DNA of 64,000 nt, taken from positions 119,218,110 through 119,282,109 of the forward strand of contig OX235279.1 of the NCBI GenBank assembly GCA_944472155.2, read 5' to 3'. Positions within the stretch are counted from its first letter, which is position 1; each line of letters starts with the position of its first letter. A program made the position numbers and the translations under genes. Origin of the DNA: Trichobilharzia szidati. Taxonomy: Eukaryota; Platyhelminthes; Trematoda; Strigeidida; Schistosomatidae. Below are positions 48,201-57,382 of the stretch, piece after piece. The notes beneath the pieces are model-generated. The model was not told where the DNA came from, ran no database searches, and saw only the letters and a list, made by a program, of their open reading frames with translations.

Positions 48201-51200
48201 TGCGTTTTAATTTGCAGACGAGTGTTTCAATAAGTACCAAAGGAGATAATGGCTAATATCTTTTCTACGTGTAAGTTTCTAAATACTAACGTGCAGTTCT
48301 CATGTAAAACGGTTCATTCATAAAAAAAGCCAAATAATTTTGTGTATCTTGAGTAGTTGTCAACTTCCTTCTAACTTATTGTAACTTTTGTCCATCCTAA
48401 CATTGTTGTGTTTGTAAACATGAACTTTCTGAGTATTGCCTAATTGGAACTAAACAAATGCTCAAGTCACTAGTTGCATTAATTTTACTCCTGACATCAT
48501 GAAAATAAGGGATCCCAATGAAGGCTACCTGGTCATTATTGTTTACTATTTGGAATGAAACAAAGGGCTGGAAGTATGCAGTTTGTTTGCCCTTAAAAAT
48601 TCTACTCCACAAAGTTTCACATTTTATGACTGTTATGAGATTGAAACTCATGAAATTCTCTGGTTGAAGGTATTTCTGATTGATAAAAATACTGTAAGTG
48701 TTAATTCATAGGAAATGTAGTCCATAAGAAGTAGGAAGATACAAGGTTAGACGGAAACGAAACCCATTCATTTAACATTTAAAATAACACAAAATAATAA
48801 AAGTAGCAGTGGGTCATAACTGATTTCGAATTTCATCATATTTGACGGTTTATGTGATAAAAGACACGGTAATACAGAACTGCTTACTGATGAAGTATCT
48901 AGCACAAGCATTAGTGAAAATATTAACCATAACATAAGTAAGAATAAGTTCAAGACATGTGAAGTTTTAAGTTTTAAGGAAAAATTCTTAAAAAGGTAGG
49001 GATTAGGGTTGCATTTAAACCTACACACAGCCACGGACAAGCTCTGTAAACTATACGAGTCTATTGACCCAATAAGACAAAACTATTTAACCTCATAAAT
49101 ACCTTGCAATGACTGTGAAGTCAACTACATAGGATGGACCAGTATATAGGGGGAAATCAGGGTTTTTTTAATAATAATCTACTTTATTCCAAAAACAGTA
49201 CTTATAATACAGAATGGAATTCTCAGCATTTGTCACAATATTGCATCTGATTTACTCAAAATATAAATAAAATTAAAAATTAAAACAAAATTAACCAGAG
49301 GAATTTGTCCACGTTTACGATATAAAGTCAAAAATATTCGAGGCACGAATTGAGATTATTAAATAAAATAATAATAATAATAATAACAGTGAATTTCTTT
49401 CAAACGGTATTGTTGATTCAGTTTGGAAACTTTAGCATGTTATAGATTATTGAATTTAATGTTCTGCTGATATAGTATGGGGAGGGAAGATACAAAATTA
49501 ATAGTTATAACACAGCTTAAATGATGTTCACACTTATGAAAAAAATAAACAAACAAAAACAAAAAATTGAGAGGATTATAAATATAAGAAGTACAATAAC
49601 AATAAGTTTGATGCTGTAAAGGTAGAGGAAATGGTTTATTTAGTGGTGCAAAGAAGGCTATTTAGTTCATGCGTAGCACTATTTTCATCGCATAAAGTAC
49701 GTGCTGAATATGGTATAGTGGAATTTTTATACTTAGGCTTACGTGCATAAAGTCTTCTGAAAAGACTTATTGTTTTACCTGAGGAGACACAAGGTTGGAG
49801 CTGTGGGTAAGGTGGGTACTTACAGTCTGACAAAATTCCTTTAGCAATTTTGTTGCGTGACATCAAGTGCCCATCAGTGACAATGTCAACGATATGGCCC
49901 AATGGGATACCACTCGTTCTAATGACAGTCTTCAGAGTTCTACGAAGTATGACATAGTCCTTTTTAAGCAATCCAGGAAAGAATAAGGGTGAACAGTAAA
50001 GAAGAATAGGTACAATACACGAGTTGACAAACTGTATGAGGAGTGGTTGGGTTATGCCTGAGTGCCTTAACTTCTTGATGTAAAAAGTTAGACGAAATAT
50101 TCTTTGAGAAATCGCTAAAACATGAGAAGACCAAGATAGGTCAGAAGAGAGAACTAATCCAAGATACTTAACTTCAGACTTGCTTTCTATATCAGTATCA
50201 TCGATTTTGCAAGGGTCATATGAACCAACGGCTTCATTTAACTTTCGTTTACATCGGAAACTGAAATTAACAGTCTGACATTTGGAAGGACTAAGTTTAA
50301 GGCCGTTAGACGAAGACCATTTGCTAATTTCTGATAGAAAGTTGTTAATCTTAATACAGTCAAGTTGAGAGTTAACAGACATTGAAATAGTTAGATCATC
50401 GGCATACTTAACAAAGTTCATTTCATCAGAGTGAGGTAAGTTAAGCAAGAAGAAAGAAAACAGAAAAGGAGAAAGGACAGCCCCTTGAGGGACACCAGCC
50501 TCAGTAAGCAACGAAGTGGACAACTTTCCCTGACATACAGTGTATTGCTTTCTTTCTGAGAAATAAGAATGGAGCCATTTGACAACCCAACAGTCAGTTT
50601 TAGTTTCAGCAAGCTTGTTTAGTAAAATGTCCCTAGGTGCTAAGTCGAAAGCAGATGTGTAATCTAGGAAGGTGCAGCGAAGAAATTTAGCCCCCTTGTC
50701 TAAGCTGGAGACAGTCTTGTGATACAAGACAGCAGCTGCATCTAAAGTACTTCCACTGTGTTTATAGACGAATTGTTTGGGATCGTTAAAGACTTTAAGT
50801 GAAGGTTGAAGATTAATTAAGAGTAACTTTTCCATAGTTTTTAGAAAAGGAGAGGTAATAGCAATAGGTCTAAATTTAAAACATGTTCCAATATACGACT
50901 TAGGTATAGGCAAAATTTTACTGTCCTTCCAAACGGCTGGCACGACATTTCTGGGAAAAGATTCATTAAATATGTCCATGAGAGGATAACACAGGATAAA
51001 AACTCCATATTCAACTGTGAAGTTTCTCAGTGATAATGAATATACTACGTTTTTCATCCTATCTTTCTGTGTATTACACTTTGTTATTTTATTTATTTGA
51101 CCGTTGGCTGGAAACAGTTCTGAAACATACTCACTCATTTCCTATAAATACACGAACGTACAACCTAGTTGGTGACTTCGTCGAAAAGAAAATTTTCTTC

Positions 51201-54200
51201 ACTGCAACCATCTTTTTTTAATTATTTTATAACAATTTGAAAATATTAGGAATCATACTCAAACAGTTGAATGTGGCAGGCGAGGAGACAAAATATCCAT
51301 GTCGTGTAGCCTTTGAATATACTTAAGGATATCTCAATGGATATTTATGTGGTTATGTCATTTGGAGGCGTGAAAGATTACTACCAATCCTACTACTATA
51401 CAGAGGCTCCTTTTTTACATTCCAGTCACACTGGATTCCGTTTTTTCTCCCTCTGCCCCTTGTATTTGTAGACTACCTGTAAGTTACGCACTTAACACGG
51501 ATTAGTTTTCGAATAGTTTGAATTAACTTCTTGGTGCATTGCTACTACAGAAGTGAGTATTTGTATTCAAAACTTTTGTATAACTAGTTATTTTACTAGC
51601 AGCATAATAAGTAGTCAGATGCACATGGAACAAACTTTTGGCTTGTGCTAAAAGTTTAATTCAATCAAAGAAAATACATGTGAAAAAGTCTCAGTAATTT
51701 ATAATGACTGAACAATTTTAGTCACATACGTATTTACTTTAAGTCCTTATAGTTAGTAGAGGGAAAAAGAGATAATAATTATAGTAAATTAAAAAATCCA
51801 ATAAATTTAGACGGAAACAATTTTAAGAAATCGATTTCAATAATATTTTGTATGACATTTGCCTGAATAACACATTGTATTAAGAGAGCATTTACCTAGG
51901 CGAACCAAGAACACAGACAAATGTCGATATCAGGAAAAAAAATATATTGAATTATTAGGATAAGGATATAAACACTTTTCTATCGATTAAGCTGAAAGTG
52001 AACTGGAATTCATATTAGGAAAAAAAAATGAATATTAAGCTACAGACAGGTGGTTGTTTGTACTATAGAGTTAAAAAAAAAACACAGGGGCGAAAGATAC
52101 TATTCTACAGTTTGTGTTAGCTTTGAGAAGTTTGATCTGTTTCGCACTACAATTAACAATCCTCTTCTATGAAGTGAAGGTACATCTTCAACCAGATTAT
52201 AAACTATAAAAATTATTGTAAAAAGGTGGAAAATACCACACTATCCCATAAGGTTTGTAGAAATAATCTAATTCTCTCATGTAAACATTCATGGTTTGAA
52301 TGAGTGTTTTGCTGGCAATTTAGTGAGACAGTGATAACAACTGGATGATGTTGCGATCACAATTTATTGCTCGTAATCATACGTACCAATGTATTCTCGA
52401 GACTTCACAAGCTGCTCTACATACCCTTACACCCTATTGCTTTTAATTGCATTTTTCTATATATCCAGAATAGATGTTGAATCGTTTAGATTACACATGT
52501 TTGGCGTTGATTTGATAAACAAAAATTCAGTGATTAACCTTTCTCCAAAGAAATATACTACTTTTAACCACTTTTACCCTATCCTTTCCCATTGTGTGAT
52601 TTCATGTAAGTGAATGCACTGCAGTGACCTACCTTATTTTGTAGAACAGGCTTCTGACTCAATTACATATACATCTGACTAGATCTATCTTTACAGATTT
52701 CCGGTGGGATGCTTCAAATTCCAAGGATCTATTAGATTGTGACGGTTTTGTATAGATGCCAGTATCTAACCAACTATCATATTTTCGTTTTATTAAGTAG
52801 TCTAGCATAACTAAATCACCGTGTTCATTTATTAATTCGAAAGACAACTAACTGGATTTCATCTACTGCTGAGTTTATGATATCGAATTACTAACTGGTG
52901 ATCACTAACCAGTTCAGTAATTGACGCAGAGGAATTTAGAGTGCTCAGTGACACAGGAGATGATCAACAGTCAAGGTCATATGGTTTAAAATAAAGTGCC
53001 ATATCACTTTGTTTTATTATTCACGATTGAACGTTTTATACTCAATATGTTAATATGTTTCACTCTCTTATCTCGTCATTTCTTTCTATTTTATTAACGC
53101 TTAGTGTATTTCTCATCCTGTAGCTGTTGTTAATATCGTTCATCAAAACAATTGTAACTATTAGTGGCTTATTAAAATCTGGATTGTTTGAAAAGAATCT
53201 ACACAGAACGAAGCTTGTTGAATATCGACCGGAATATATATGAAACTGGATGGTGTATGTTACTGGTTGACATGAGTGGTCGGAAACAACTCATATAACC
53301 CGGTATTGCCTGCCAGCCAGTTTGAAGCGACCTAAAAAAGGGAAGACCGCTTCGCTAGTTTGTGGTCAAGTTCAGCTGTGTACCGAATTTGACTCAGCTC
53401 AAAGGGTCGAATTCTGGTTAGCTACTTGGGCAAACCAGTAACATATAAATTCAGATTCGAAATTCTCAAATTACACAATTCGAGGTGAAAATTCCTTTGA
53501 AAATTGAAGTTATTCAGATTACAAGAGTTAAGCTAAAACCATCATGCTTTTAATTAGAATTCTTGTATTTATCTGCCCCATATTACAATTTTCAAAGAGT
53601 TATTTTTTCTCAGTGAAGGCTTAAACAATGTGAGAGAGGTTAATTCAAAAAAGAACACTGAGGTAATTAGTTACCATAACGTCTATAACAGTTACCGACT
53701 TCAAAAGTAATGAAACAAAGCAAACTAGCTTAACTCATTGTAACTCAGTATGGATGTTTCGTATCCCATACTCAAGCTACTGATAAAATGAGGTGTCACC
53801 TTTTGGTTTAGAAGTTTAAATCCGATAAAGTTATAGATGCAAGTTAGCTTTTTGAGGCTGTCTGCTTTTCTTGACCATGCGCCCACTTTTTCTGAAACAT
53901 GTCTACTGTTTCAAATTTGGGTCTATGAGAGAACATCAAACAACCTCGCTACCAGGTATTCAATAGTTCCATGAATCATGTCAGGTTTTGATAAAATCTA
54001 GACTGGCAGTGGTGATGTGTAATGATGCATGTTGTTCTCTTCATACAGTTTTCTACTCTCAGACTACGGTTGGTTACCAACAGAAAATCCATTTTCTTTA
54101 CTCCTTCTTAGAGATAGAGAAACTAATCATGTATGAGAATAACTTGATCATATCCCTCTGTGTTTAAGCTGTACGTGAAGCGGCTCACTCACCTGTAATT

Positions 54201-57200
54201 CATATCGCCTTCCAGGTAGAAGATTTTCAATTTTATACGACTTTACAGAGTTATGCAGATCCATAGTGTCCGGAGATTTTGTTGTGATTGGTACATAGTT
54301 CACTTGTGCTATATAATCTGGATATTCAGCTTCCTCACCGACCACTCTCAATATGAACTGTGTTTTGAACGTCTCCATATTCAAACAACTAGCTGTTTGA
54401 CTTGGTTTAACTTGAACTTGTATTGAATGATAACGACCGGATGCTGGAGCTTTAAGTTCAGTTTGACCTGGGTCATGGTACAAGACATGATTAAAAAGTA
54501 AATAAATCATTTCATTGTATCTATACATTTTGTTAGAATACATTAATAGTTGCATACAACATATTTATGGGTTGAGAACATTAAGCCTTCACATCAGATC
54601 AGTTTATTTAATATAGCACAGTGTTACAGTGATAACTGTTATTAGCAATGTATCACTGTGTGTCTTATCAAGTGAACTTTTCTAATATAGAATTATACTC
54701 TACCATAGTGCCCAAATTCTACTCTTGCAGTAGTAACATTAAGATTTGTATACTTTACGGTTAATAGAGTGTAAGAAACTGTGATACGGTGATTTGACCG
54801 TAATGGAATAACTAAGATCAGTTAAGCAACTGCTCATAAATCCACTTGGGTTAAATGATTTGTTTTCCTATAAATACACTTCTAGCTGCATTTATTAGAA
54901 TGACTTGGATGACCCAAAATCTTCATACAAATAGGGATTGGCTGAATGGATGAATCACAAATCAAAATGACCAATGAGATAAAGGCAGGAAGGGTTGAGT
55001 AATTCTACTCTGTTGTTATGATGGTTTTCACGAACTGTGGATTTATTATATAAAATAAAATCTATTGGGAGAATGAAGTCAGGGCTTTTGTGTAATCTAA
55101 AGGGGCACGTAACAGGAGATTGAAACAAAACGTTTACTGATGAAGGATTCACACCACCGCTTTTCAAACTACCAGTTTGCTGCTAATCTGACTAATTTAA
55201 ACAGCACAGCTATGTCACTGTAATCCATTCGACAATGCGTAATTTGATCAAATTTAGCCTTTGTGAATACTAAAACCCTACGAAAATTGAGAATCGTAAT
55301 GTCAAACCAGTAATGTTTATCTCCAATTGTCCCCTCTAAGAACGTACATATCACCACATGTGGGACTACAACAAAAACACAAGAAAAGATTTCATTTTAG
55401 TCTCATGACAGTTTCATTCAGTTGTCATAAACAGGCAAGGAAATGGTTCAACGAAAATCATAGTTTCAAAACACTCTGAACCAGGAAATACATATTCAGG
55501 ATGAGAAACAAAACGAGAGGACAAAGTTTTACATGTTTAACTCACCCCTTAGACCCATTGAAAATTGAAGTACGGATGCCATACCATGTGAAGTCAATTT
55601 CTCGTCGAATCCTTTGAATACTGGTGTCACAGTTACAGTGTAATCAACAGCTATACCAAATCTTGTTATTGTAGAATCAGGAATATCTTTCAACATCATT
55701 TCATAAACTGTTCCGTTTTCTGAATTCAGAAACGAAAGCGAATTGTGTGTACAAAATATAAATGCACTAATACTAATAATAAATAGAGGACAATATGTAA
55801 AAGGATAAATTATAACGTCCAAAAAGTTGAAAGAAATGTTATTGTATATAACAACATGTGGCCACCTCAGTAGCTCAAATAAATTCTTATCTATGTATTA
55901 CCTGTTCTCTTATTTAGACTGCTAGAAGAATTCAATTTGTTTGTACTGATTCCGTTCTCTGAGCTGTCAGCTCAAGTACACAGTAGTGAGGTCGGTCGCT
56001 GAAGACAAAAAACAGCAGACAGGTGTTAATGTCACCTCTGTTTGGTGTGAGTGCTTTCCAACTGCTCATATCAACCAGCCGTGTATTCCATGTTGCTATT
56101 TCGAAGTTCTGTTTTCATACACAAAAAACAGGAGAACAAGCCGAGTGTATGTGTATACTCGGAAAAAGTTTAGACATAGTGGCTTCAATTAAAACTGTAT
56201 TTAATCCACAAAAATTTGTCAACAAATAATGACTATGTTTTTCTGTTCATTGTCCTTAAACACCGTTTATATTTTGCACAGTTATACCAGATTTCAGAAC
56301 ACTGTATATTCGAATACAGAAAGCCTCTTCATAAGTTTACTATTTGTGTTGTCAGTATTTTTCGAAGGAATAAATGATAATGAAGAGGCTGATGAACACT
56401 TATCATGTTTAAAAACTGTTATACCCAGTGTCTATTCATAAGTAGTAGCATACATTTCTGGACAATAAGAAACAAGTGAAGCACATCATTAATTGTTCTT
56501 TGGATTTCATTATAATAATTATTATTGTTATTCGATCGTTCGTAGTAGGATAATTTATAACCAAGACAAAAAAATGTGAACAATAGAAAAAACAAACATA
56601 AATTTGTAGTTTTATTAACAGTGTACAAGAAAAGTGAGGCGAACTTAACAGAAGTGGGACAAAAAACAACAGCCTCAATAAAATATCTCACTTAATTAAC
56701 ATATTATAAAACGATGTGTTCACTCATATGCGAATATTTAATCGACGATGATAATGGATATTATGTGTGTAGTTAAACAATGCTAATTCTTGAGATTCTT
56801 CATAAGTTTTAATCAATTTATACTTAACATTTGTTGCTTATTGGTAAATAAAAATATAGGTGCAGTAAAAACGAATATTTCGAATCTCCATGTTTTACAC
56901 TAATGAAGGAAATTTCAATTAAAAGGTGATAACCCTTCAACTGTTGATTTTCATGTTCACCCTATTAACTCTAAATGACATTCTTAATGTACACTAAGTG
57001 AGAATACAAAATGTAGTGCATCAAATCTCACCAGAATGGAGTAAGATATCTTTAAATTAAGGATGCTGGTAATTATTTCCACTCAAACTGTGCTCGTCTC
57101 TAGATTGAGTAAACACTGTGATCACCAGCTGGAGTGAAACAGCTGCCCACTATAGAAGGAAAACGCTGTATGACATTCAGTTATGAAAAAGACTCAGGCA

Positions 57201-57382
57201 TGCGAAAACAGTTTGACTCACAATCAGGGCTGGTTGTCAAATTTAAAAAACGTACGGAACCCTTGTGAATCATGGGTTTACTAGCTTCACCGCCAGCTCT
57301 CTTTCCTTTACCGAACATACTACCAGCACTGCTCTGTGGTTGGCGAGCATTCTTACACTGAACCACCTTCGCACTATATAAA
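35469..57382 (-). CDS. Ig-superfamily surface protein with FN3-like modules, 3' eleven exons (5' end missing)
   Basis: Exons in transcript order: 57382-57222, 55970-55902, 55719-55546, 54467-54193, 47983-47911, 46468-46145, 44417-44085, 41188-40796, 39860-39652, 37810-37465 and 35641-35469. All introns are GT..AG and all phases match, giving 842 residues after an incomplete first codon. Residues 1-250 look like two to three fibronectin-III-type modules (YTVTVTPVFKG, KIENLLPGRRYELQ). Four Ig domains follow, with Cys-Trp-Cys at 271/287/334, 379/389/452, 491/504/561 and 619/632/739. Then comes an acidic stretch and a hydrophobic segment (about 820-836) six residues from the end: a GPI-attachment signal or a membrane span with a tiny tail. 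N-glycosylation sequons such as N47, N78 and N270 fit an exported protein. I do not recognise a named orthologue. FN3 before Ig is the reverse of most cell-adhesion receptors. Expected role: cell-surface recognition (inference). Confidence 0.82.
37013..37217. repeat. Complete 205-bp foldback (hairpin) element
   Basis: Arms 37013-37107 and 37123-37217, about 95 bases each, are near-perfect complements around a 15-base spacer. They run from TAACTCCATT at the left to AATGGAGTTA at the right. There is no coding capacity. It lies in the last intron of the Ig gene. Confidence 0.9.
37465..37810 (-). CDS. Ig-superfamily gene exon: insert and second half of Ig domain 4
   Basis: Acceptor GTTAACAG and donor TTCG|GTAAGC, phase 0 in and phase 1 out. 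It opens with a long non-Ig segment (residues 671 to about 715), then RLNLLFDN and GTLSC (C739), which pair with C619 and W632 of the previous exon. Domain 4 thus carries an insert of over 80 residues, split by an intron. The end is acidic (DDEILEKSD). Confidence 0.82.
38340..38680 (+). mobile_element. Penelope-like element GIY-YIG C-terminal remnant
   Basis: The + strand frame reads AVIEHITNTGY, FKVIYKVKRS, STVEALTIHM and YVQKRKL, aligning with AKHIIETGHKID, VEALAIRKFKP and CVQKQF of the 8-kb copy. Diverged and shifted. It sits in an intron of the Ig gene, on the opposite strand. Confidence 0.6.
39652..39860 (-). CDS. Ig-superfamily gene exon: first half of Ig domain 4
   Basis: Acceptor CTCTTTCAG and donor AAG|GTAAGT, phase 1 in and phase 0 out. 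GQLHVQC and LQWVY supply C619 and W632. A charged Glu/Gln/Lys run follows. The open frame continues past the donor to a stop at 39538, but the consensus AAG|GTAAGT and the phase match to the next exon argue for splicing here. Confidence 0.82.
40151..40174. repeat. (AT)n microsatellite
   Basis: About 12 AT dinucleotides in an intron of the Ig gene. Confidence 0.95.
40796..41188 (-). CDS. Ig-superfamily gene exon: Ig domain 3
   Basis: Acceptor TGTTTTAG and donor CCGG|GTGGGT, phase 1-1. KTFILMC, VVWYKK and TGEYMC form the Ig core (C491, W504, C561). About 39 residues follow the domain, including a second beta-rich stretch ending VPVKP that links to domain 4. The donor GTGGGT is somewhat weak. 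Confidence 0.92.
43040..43862 (-). mobile_element. RTE-clade LINE 3' fragment in the Ig gene intron
   Basis: Minus frames read DDICLISHKLEDM, KLAEEASKIGLQV, GQQQQQQKQTT and RKKWRW..GRQCQGDMEEVM, matching the 5.5-6.6 kb copy closely, and end in the shared tail TTCCTAGAGGAACATAGAAC read on +. The FADD box is disrupted. 5'-truncated and dead. Confidence 0.85.
44085..44417 (-). CDS. Ig-superfamily gene exon: Ig domain 2 with acidic insert
   Basis: Acceptor CTTCATAG and donor GAAG|GTATAC, phase 1-1. LGEKIVVTC, LDW and KAGKYVC give the Ig core (C379, W389, C452). Between the sheets is an Asp/Lys/Ser-rich insert (KKDDDTDDNADKTD), longer than a normal C'-D loop and likely exposed. Confidence 0.93.
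44661..44710 (+). ncRNA. Hammerhead-like relic A in the Ig gene intron
   Basis: TATCCAG precedes ATGATGA (44669-44675; consensus CTGATGA). A short hairpin, then GAAAC (44691 on) and GCGCATC follow. One core base is changed, and stem I no longer pairs well with the 3' side. Confidence 0.45.
44961..45007 (+). ncRNA. Hammerhead-like relic B in the Ig gene intron
   Basis: AATCCAG, ATGATGAG (44968 on), a GTC/GGAT stem II with an AAACA loop, GAAA (44989-44992), an ATC triplet and CGGAATTCC follow the order of the Sm-alpha hammerhead. The first core base is A instead of C, and stem I carries two mismatches. It lies 299 bases after relic A in the same orientation. Confidence 0.5.
45243..45274. repeat. 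(TA)n microsatellite
   Basis: About 16 TA dinucleotides. Confidence 0.95.
45906..46108 (+). repeat. tRNA-derived SINE with A-rich tail
   Basis: The head 45906-45978 folds like a tRNA: GCGTC at the start pairs with GACGC at the end, a GACCA/TGGTC arm encloses a six-base loop, and a GGGG/CCCC T-arm contains GGTTCGATCCCC (B box). A body and an AAATA-rich tail follow. It is a SINE and not a working tRNA: there is no proper anticodon loop, and other copies exist. It sits 36 bases from the donor of Ig exon 1. Confidence 0.88.
46145..46468 (-). CDS. Ig-superfamily gene exon: Ig domain 1
   Basis: Acceptor ACATCAG and donor AGTG|GTAAGT, phase 1 at both ends, as is usual for exons holding whole Ig domains. 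Shows SPGERVVINC, LEWK and the F-strand NHAGVYTC: Cys271, Trp287 and Cys334 form the classic Ig core. Contains sequons NCT and HNVT. A SINE ends 36 bases beyond the donor. Confidence 0.93.
47911..47983 (-). CDS. Ig-superfamily gene short exon: last strand of the FN3-like module
   Basis: A 73-bp exon between acceptor TTCTTTTGAAAG and donor GATG|GTATGT. Translation AEVTYSSNNFKDVISEPVRL completes the preceding YELQ as an FN3 F-G strand and ends with TED before the first Ig domain. Phase 0 in, phase 1 out, matching both neighbours. Confidence 0.8.
49160..51200 (-). mobile_element. CR1-like (SR1-type) LINE, 5'-truncated, in the Ig gene intron
   Basis: Contains the RT frame, a 3' UTR of about 470 bases shared with the 9.5-kb copy, and an ATT tandem tail near 49170. 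The 5' end stops at about 51200; the endonuclease and ORF1 are absent. It lies in the same orientation as the host gene, inside the 6.2-kb intron 47984-54192. Confidence 0.85.
49636..51138 (-). CDS. Reverse transcriptase of a CR1-like LINE, uninterrupted 500-codon frame
   Basis: Motif A is FLDYTSAFDLAPRD (D159), then GVPQGAVLSP (215-224) and the catalytic YADD (245-248), followed by a thumb-like C-terminus. This is the RT order of CR1/jockey-group non-LTR elements; such enzymes copy their RNA at a nicked target. The frame has no stop, but just upstream an in-frame TAG and the 5' truncation remove the endonuclease, so this copy should not be mobile by itself. The M at 51138 is merely the first ATG after the stop. 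Intactness suggests a fairly recent insertion. SR1 membership is inference. Confidence 0.88.
   Translation of the reverse strand: MSEYVSELFPANGQINKITKCNTQKDRMKNVVYSLSLRNFTVEYGVFILCYPLMDIFNESFPRNVVPAVWKDSKILPIPKSYIGTCFKFRPIAITSPFLKTMEKLLLINLQPSLKVFNDPKQFVYKHSGSTLDAAAVLYHKTVSSLDKGAKFLRCTFLDYTSAFDLAPRDILLNKLAETKTDCWVVKWLHSYFSERKQYTVCQGKLSTSLLTEAGVPQGAVLSPFLFSFFLLNLPHSDEMNFVKYADDLTISMSVNSQLDCIKINNFLSEISKWSSSNGLKLSPSKCQTVNFSFRCKRKLNEAVGSYDPCKIDDTDIESKSEVKYLGLVLSSDLSWSSHVLAISQRIFRLTFYIKKLRHSGITQPLLIQFVNSCIVPILLYCSPLFFPGLLKKDYVILRRTLKTVIRTSGIPLGHIVDIVTDGHLMSRNKIAKGILSDCKYPPYPQLQPCVSSGKTISLFRRLYARKPKYKNSTIPYSARTLCDENSATHELNSLLCTTK
52350..52385. repeat. Foldback family fragment
   Basis: CACAATTTATTGCTCGTAAT matches the hairpin tip sequence of the 10.7-kb copy. 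Confidence 0.35.
53270..53460. repeat. Unclassified GC-richer repeat, tRNA-like
   Basis: Contains TAGTTTGTGGTCAAGTTCAG and AAGGGTCGAATTCTGG (B-box-like). A related segment with TTGTTTGTGGTCGAAC is at 30.1 kb. Family unknown. Confidence 0.4.
54193..54467 (-). CDS. Ig-superfamily gene exon: body of a second FN3-like module
   Basis: Acceptor ATGACCCAG and donor TACAG|GTGAGT; enters in phase 1 and leaves in phase 0. Ends in SYKIENLLPGRRYELQ, a strong FN3 E-to-F strand signature (L-P-G-x-x-Y). One Cys (SCLNMETFK) lacks an obvious partner. The final strand is in the next exon, more than 6 kb away across a LINE insertion. Confidence 0.82.
54605..54735. repeat. Foldback family fragment
   Basis: CACAGTGTTACAGTGATAAC and, later, ACTCTACCATAGTGCCCAA match arm and end sequences of the foldback family in rearranged order. 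Confidence 0.35.
55546..55719 (-). CDS. Ig-superfamily gene exon: FN3-like module
   Basis: Acceptor GAATTCAG and donor AAGGG|GTGAGT, phase 1 at both ends. The translation contains VDYTVTVTPVFKGF and SHGMASVLQF, a pattern of alternating hydrophobic residues typical of FN3 E-F-G strands. The canonical FN3 Trp is not seen, so the module is called FN3-like. Confidence 0.8.
55902..55970 (-). CDS. Ig-superfamily gene short exon: Ser/Asn-rich linker
   Basis: A 69-bp exon inferred from phase. Joining the flanking exons directly would make a TAA stop; this segment, with acceptor ACTTGAG and donor ACAG|GTAATA, is open only in the required frame and restores continuity. It encodes a Ser/Asn-rich linker running into ENGTVYEMML of the next exon. 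An alternative acceptor (CTGACAG, 7 bp later) would not fit the upstream phase. Confidence 0.6.
57222..57382 (-). CDS. Ig-superfamily gene exon (first one found): end of an FN3-like module
   Basis: Acceptor TTTTTAG just above 57382 (an alternative acceptor TATATAG at 57374 keeps the same frame) and donor GATT|GTGAGTC. The translation LYSAKVVQCKN resembles the F strand of a fibronectin-III fold. A basic Gly/Lys/Ser linker and RFLNLTTSPD with a sequon follow. Incoming phase 2, outgoing phase 1. The exon supplying the earlier strands of this module and the signal peptide was not found. Confidence 0.65.

Larger units (their letters stand above)
51201..54192 (-). other. Rest of the largest Ig gene intron
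   Basis: Apart from a foldback fragment (52350) and the GC-richer block (53270), nothing recognised. Confidence 0.45.

Noticed and set aside
52659..52847. 62-codon minus frame as an extra exon of the Ig gene
   Set aside because: No domain resemblance, weak acceptor, and the flanking exons already match in phase.
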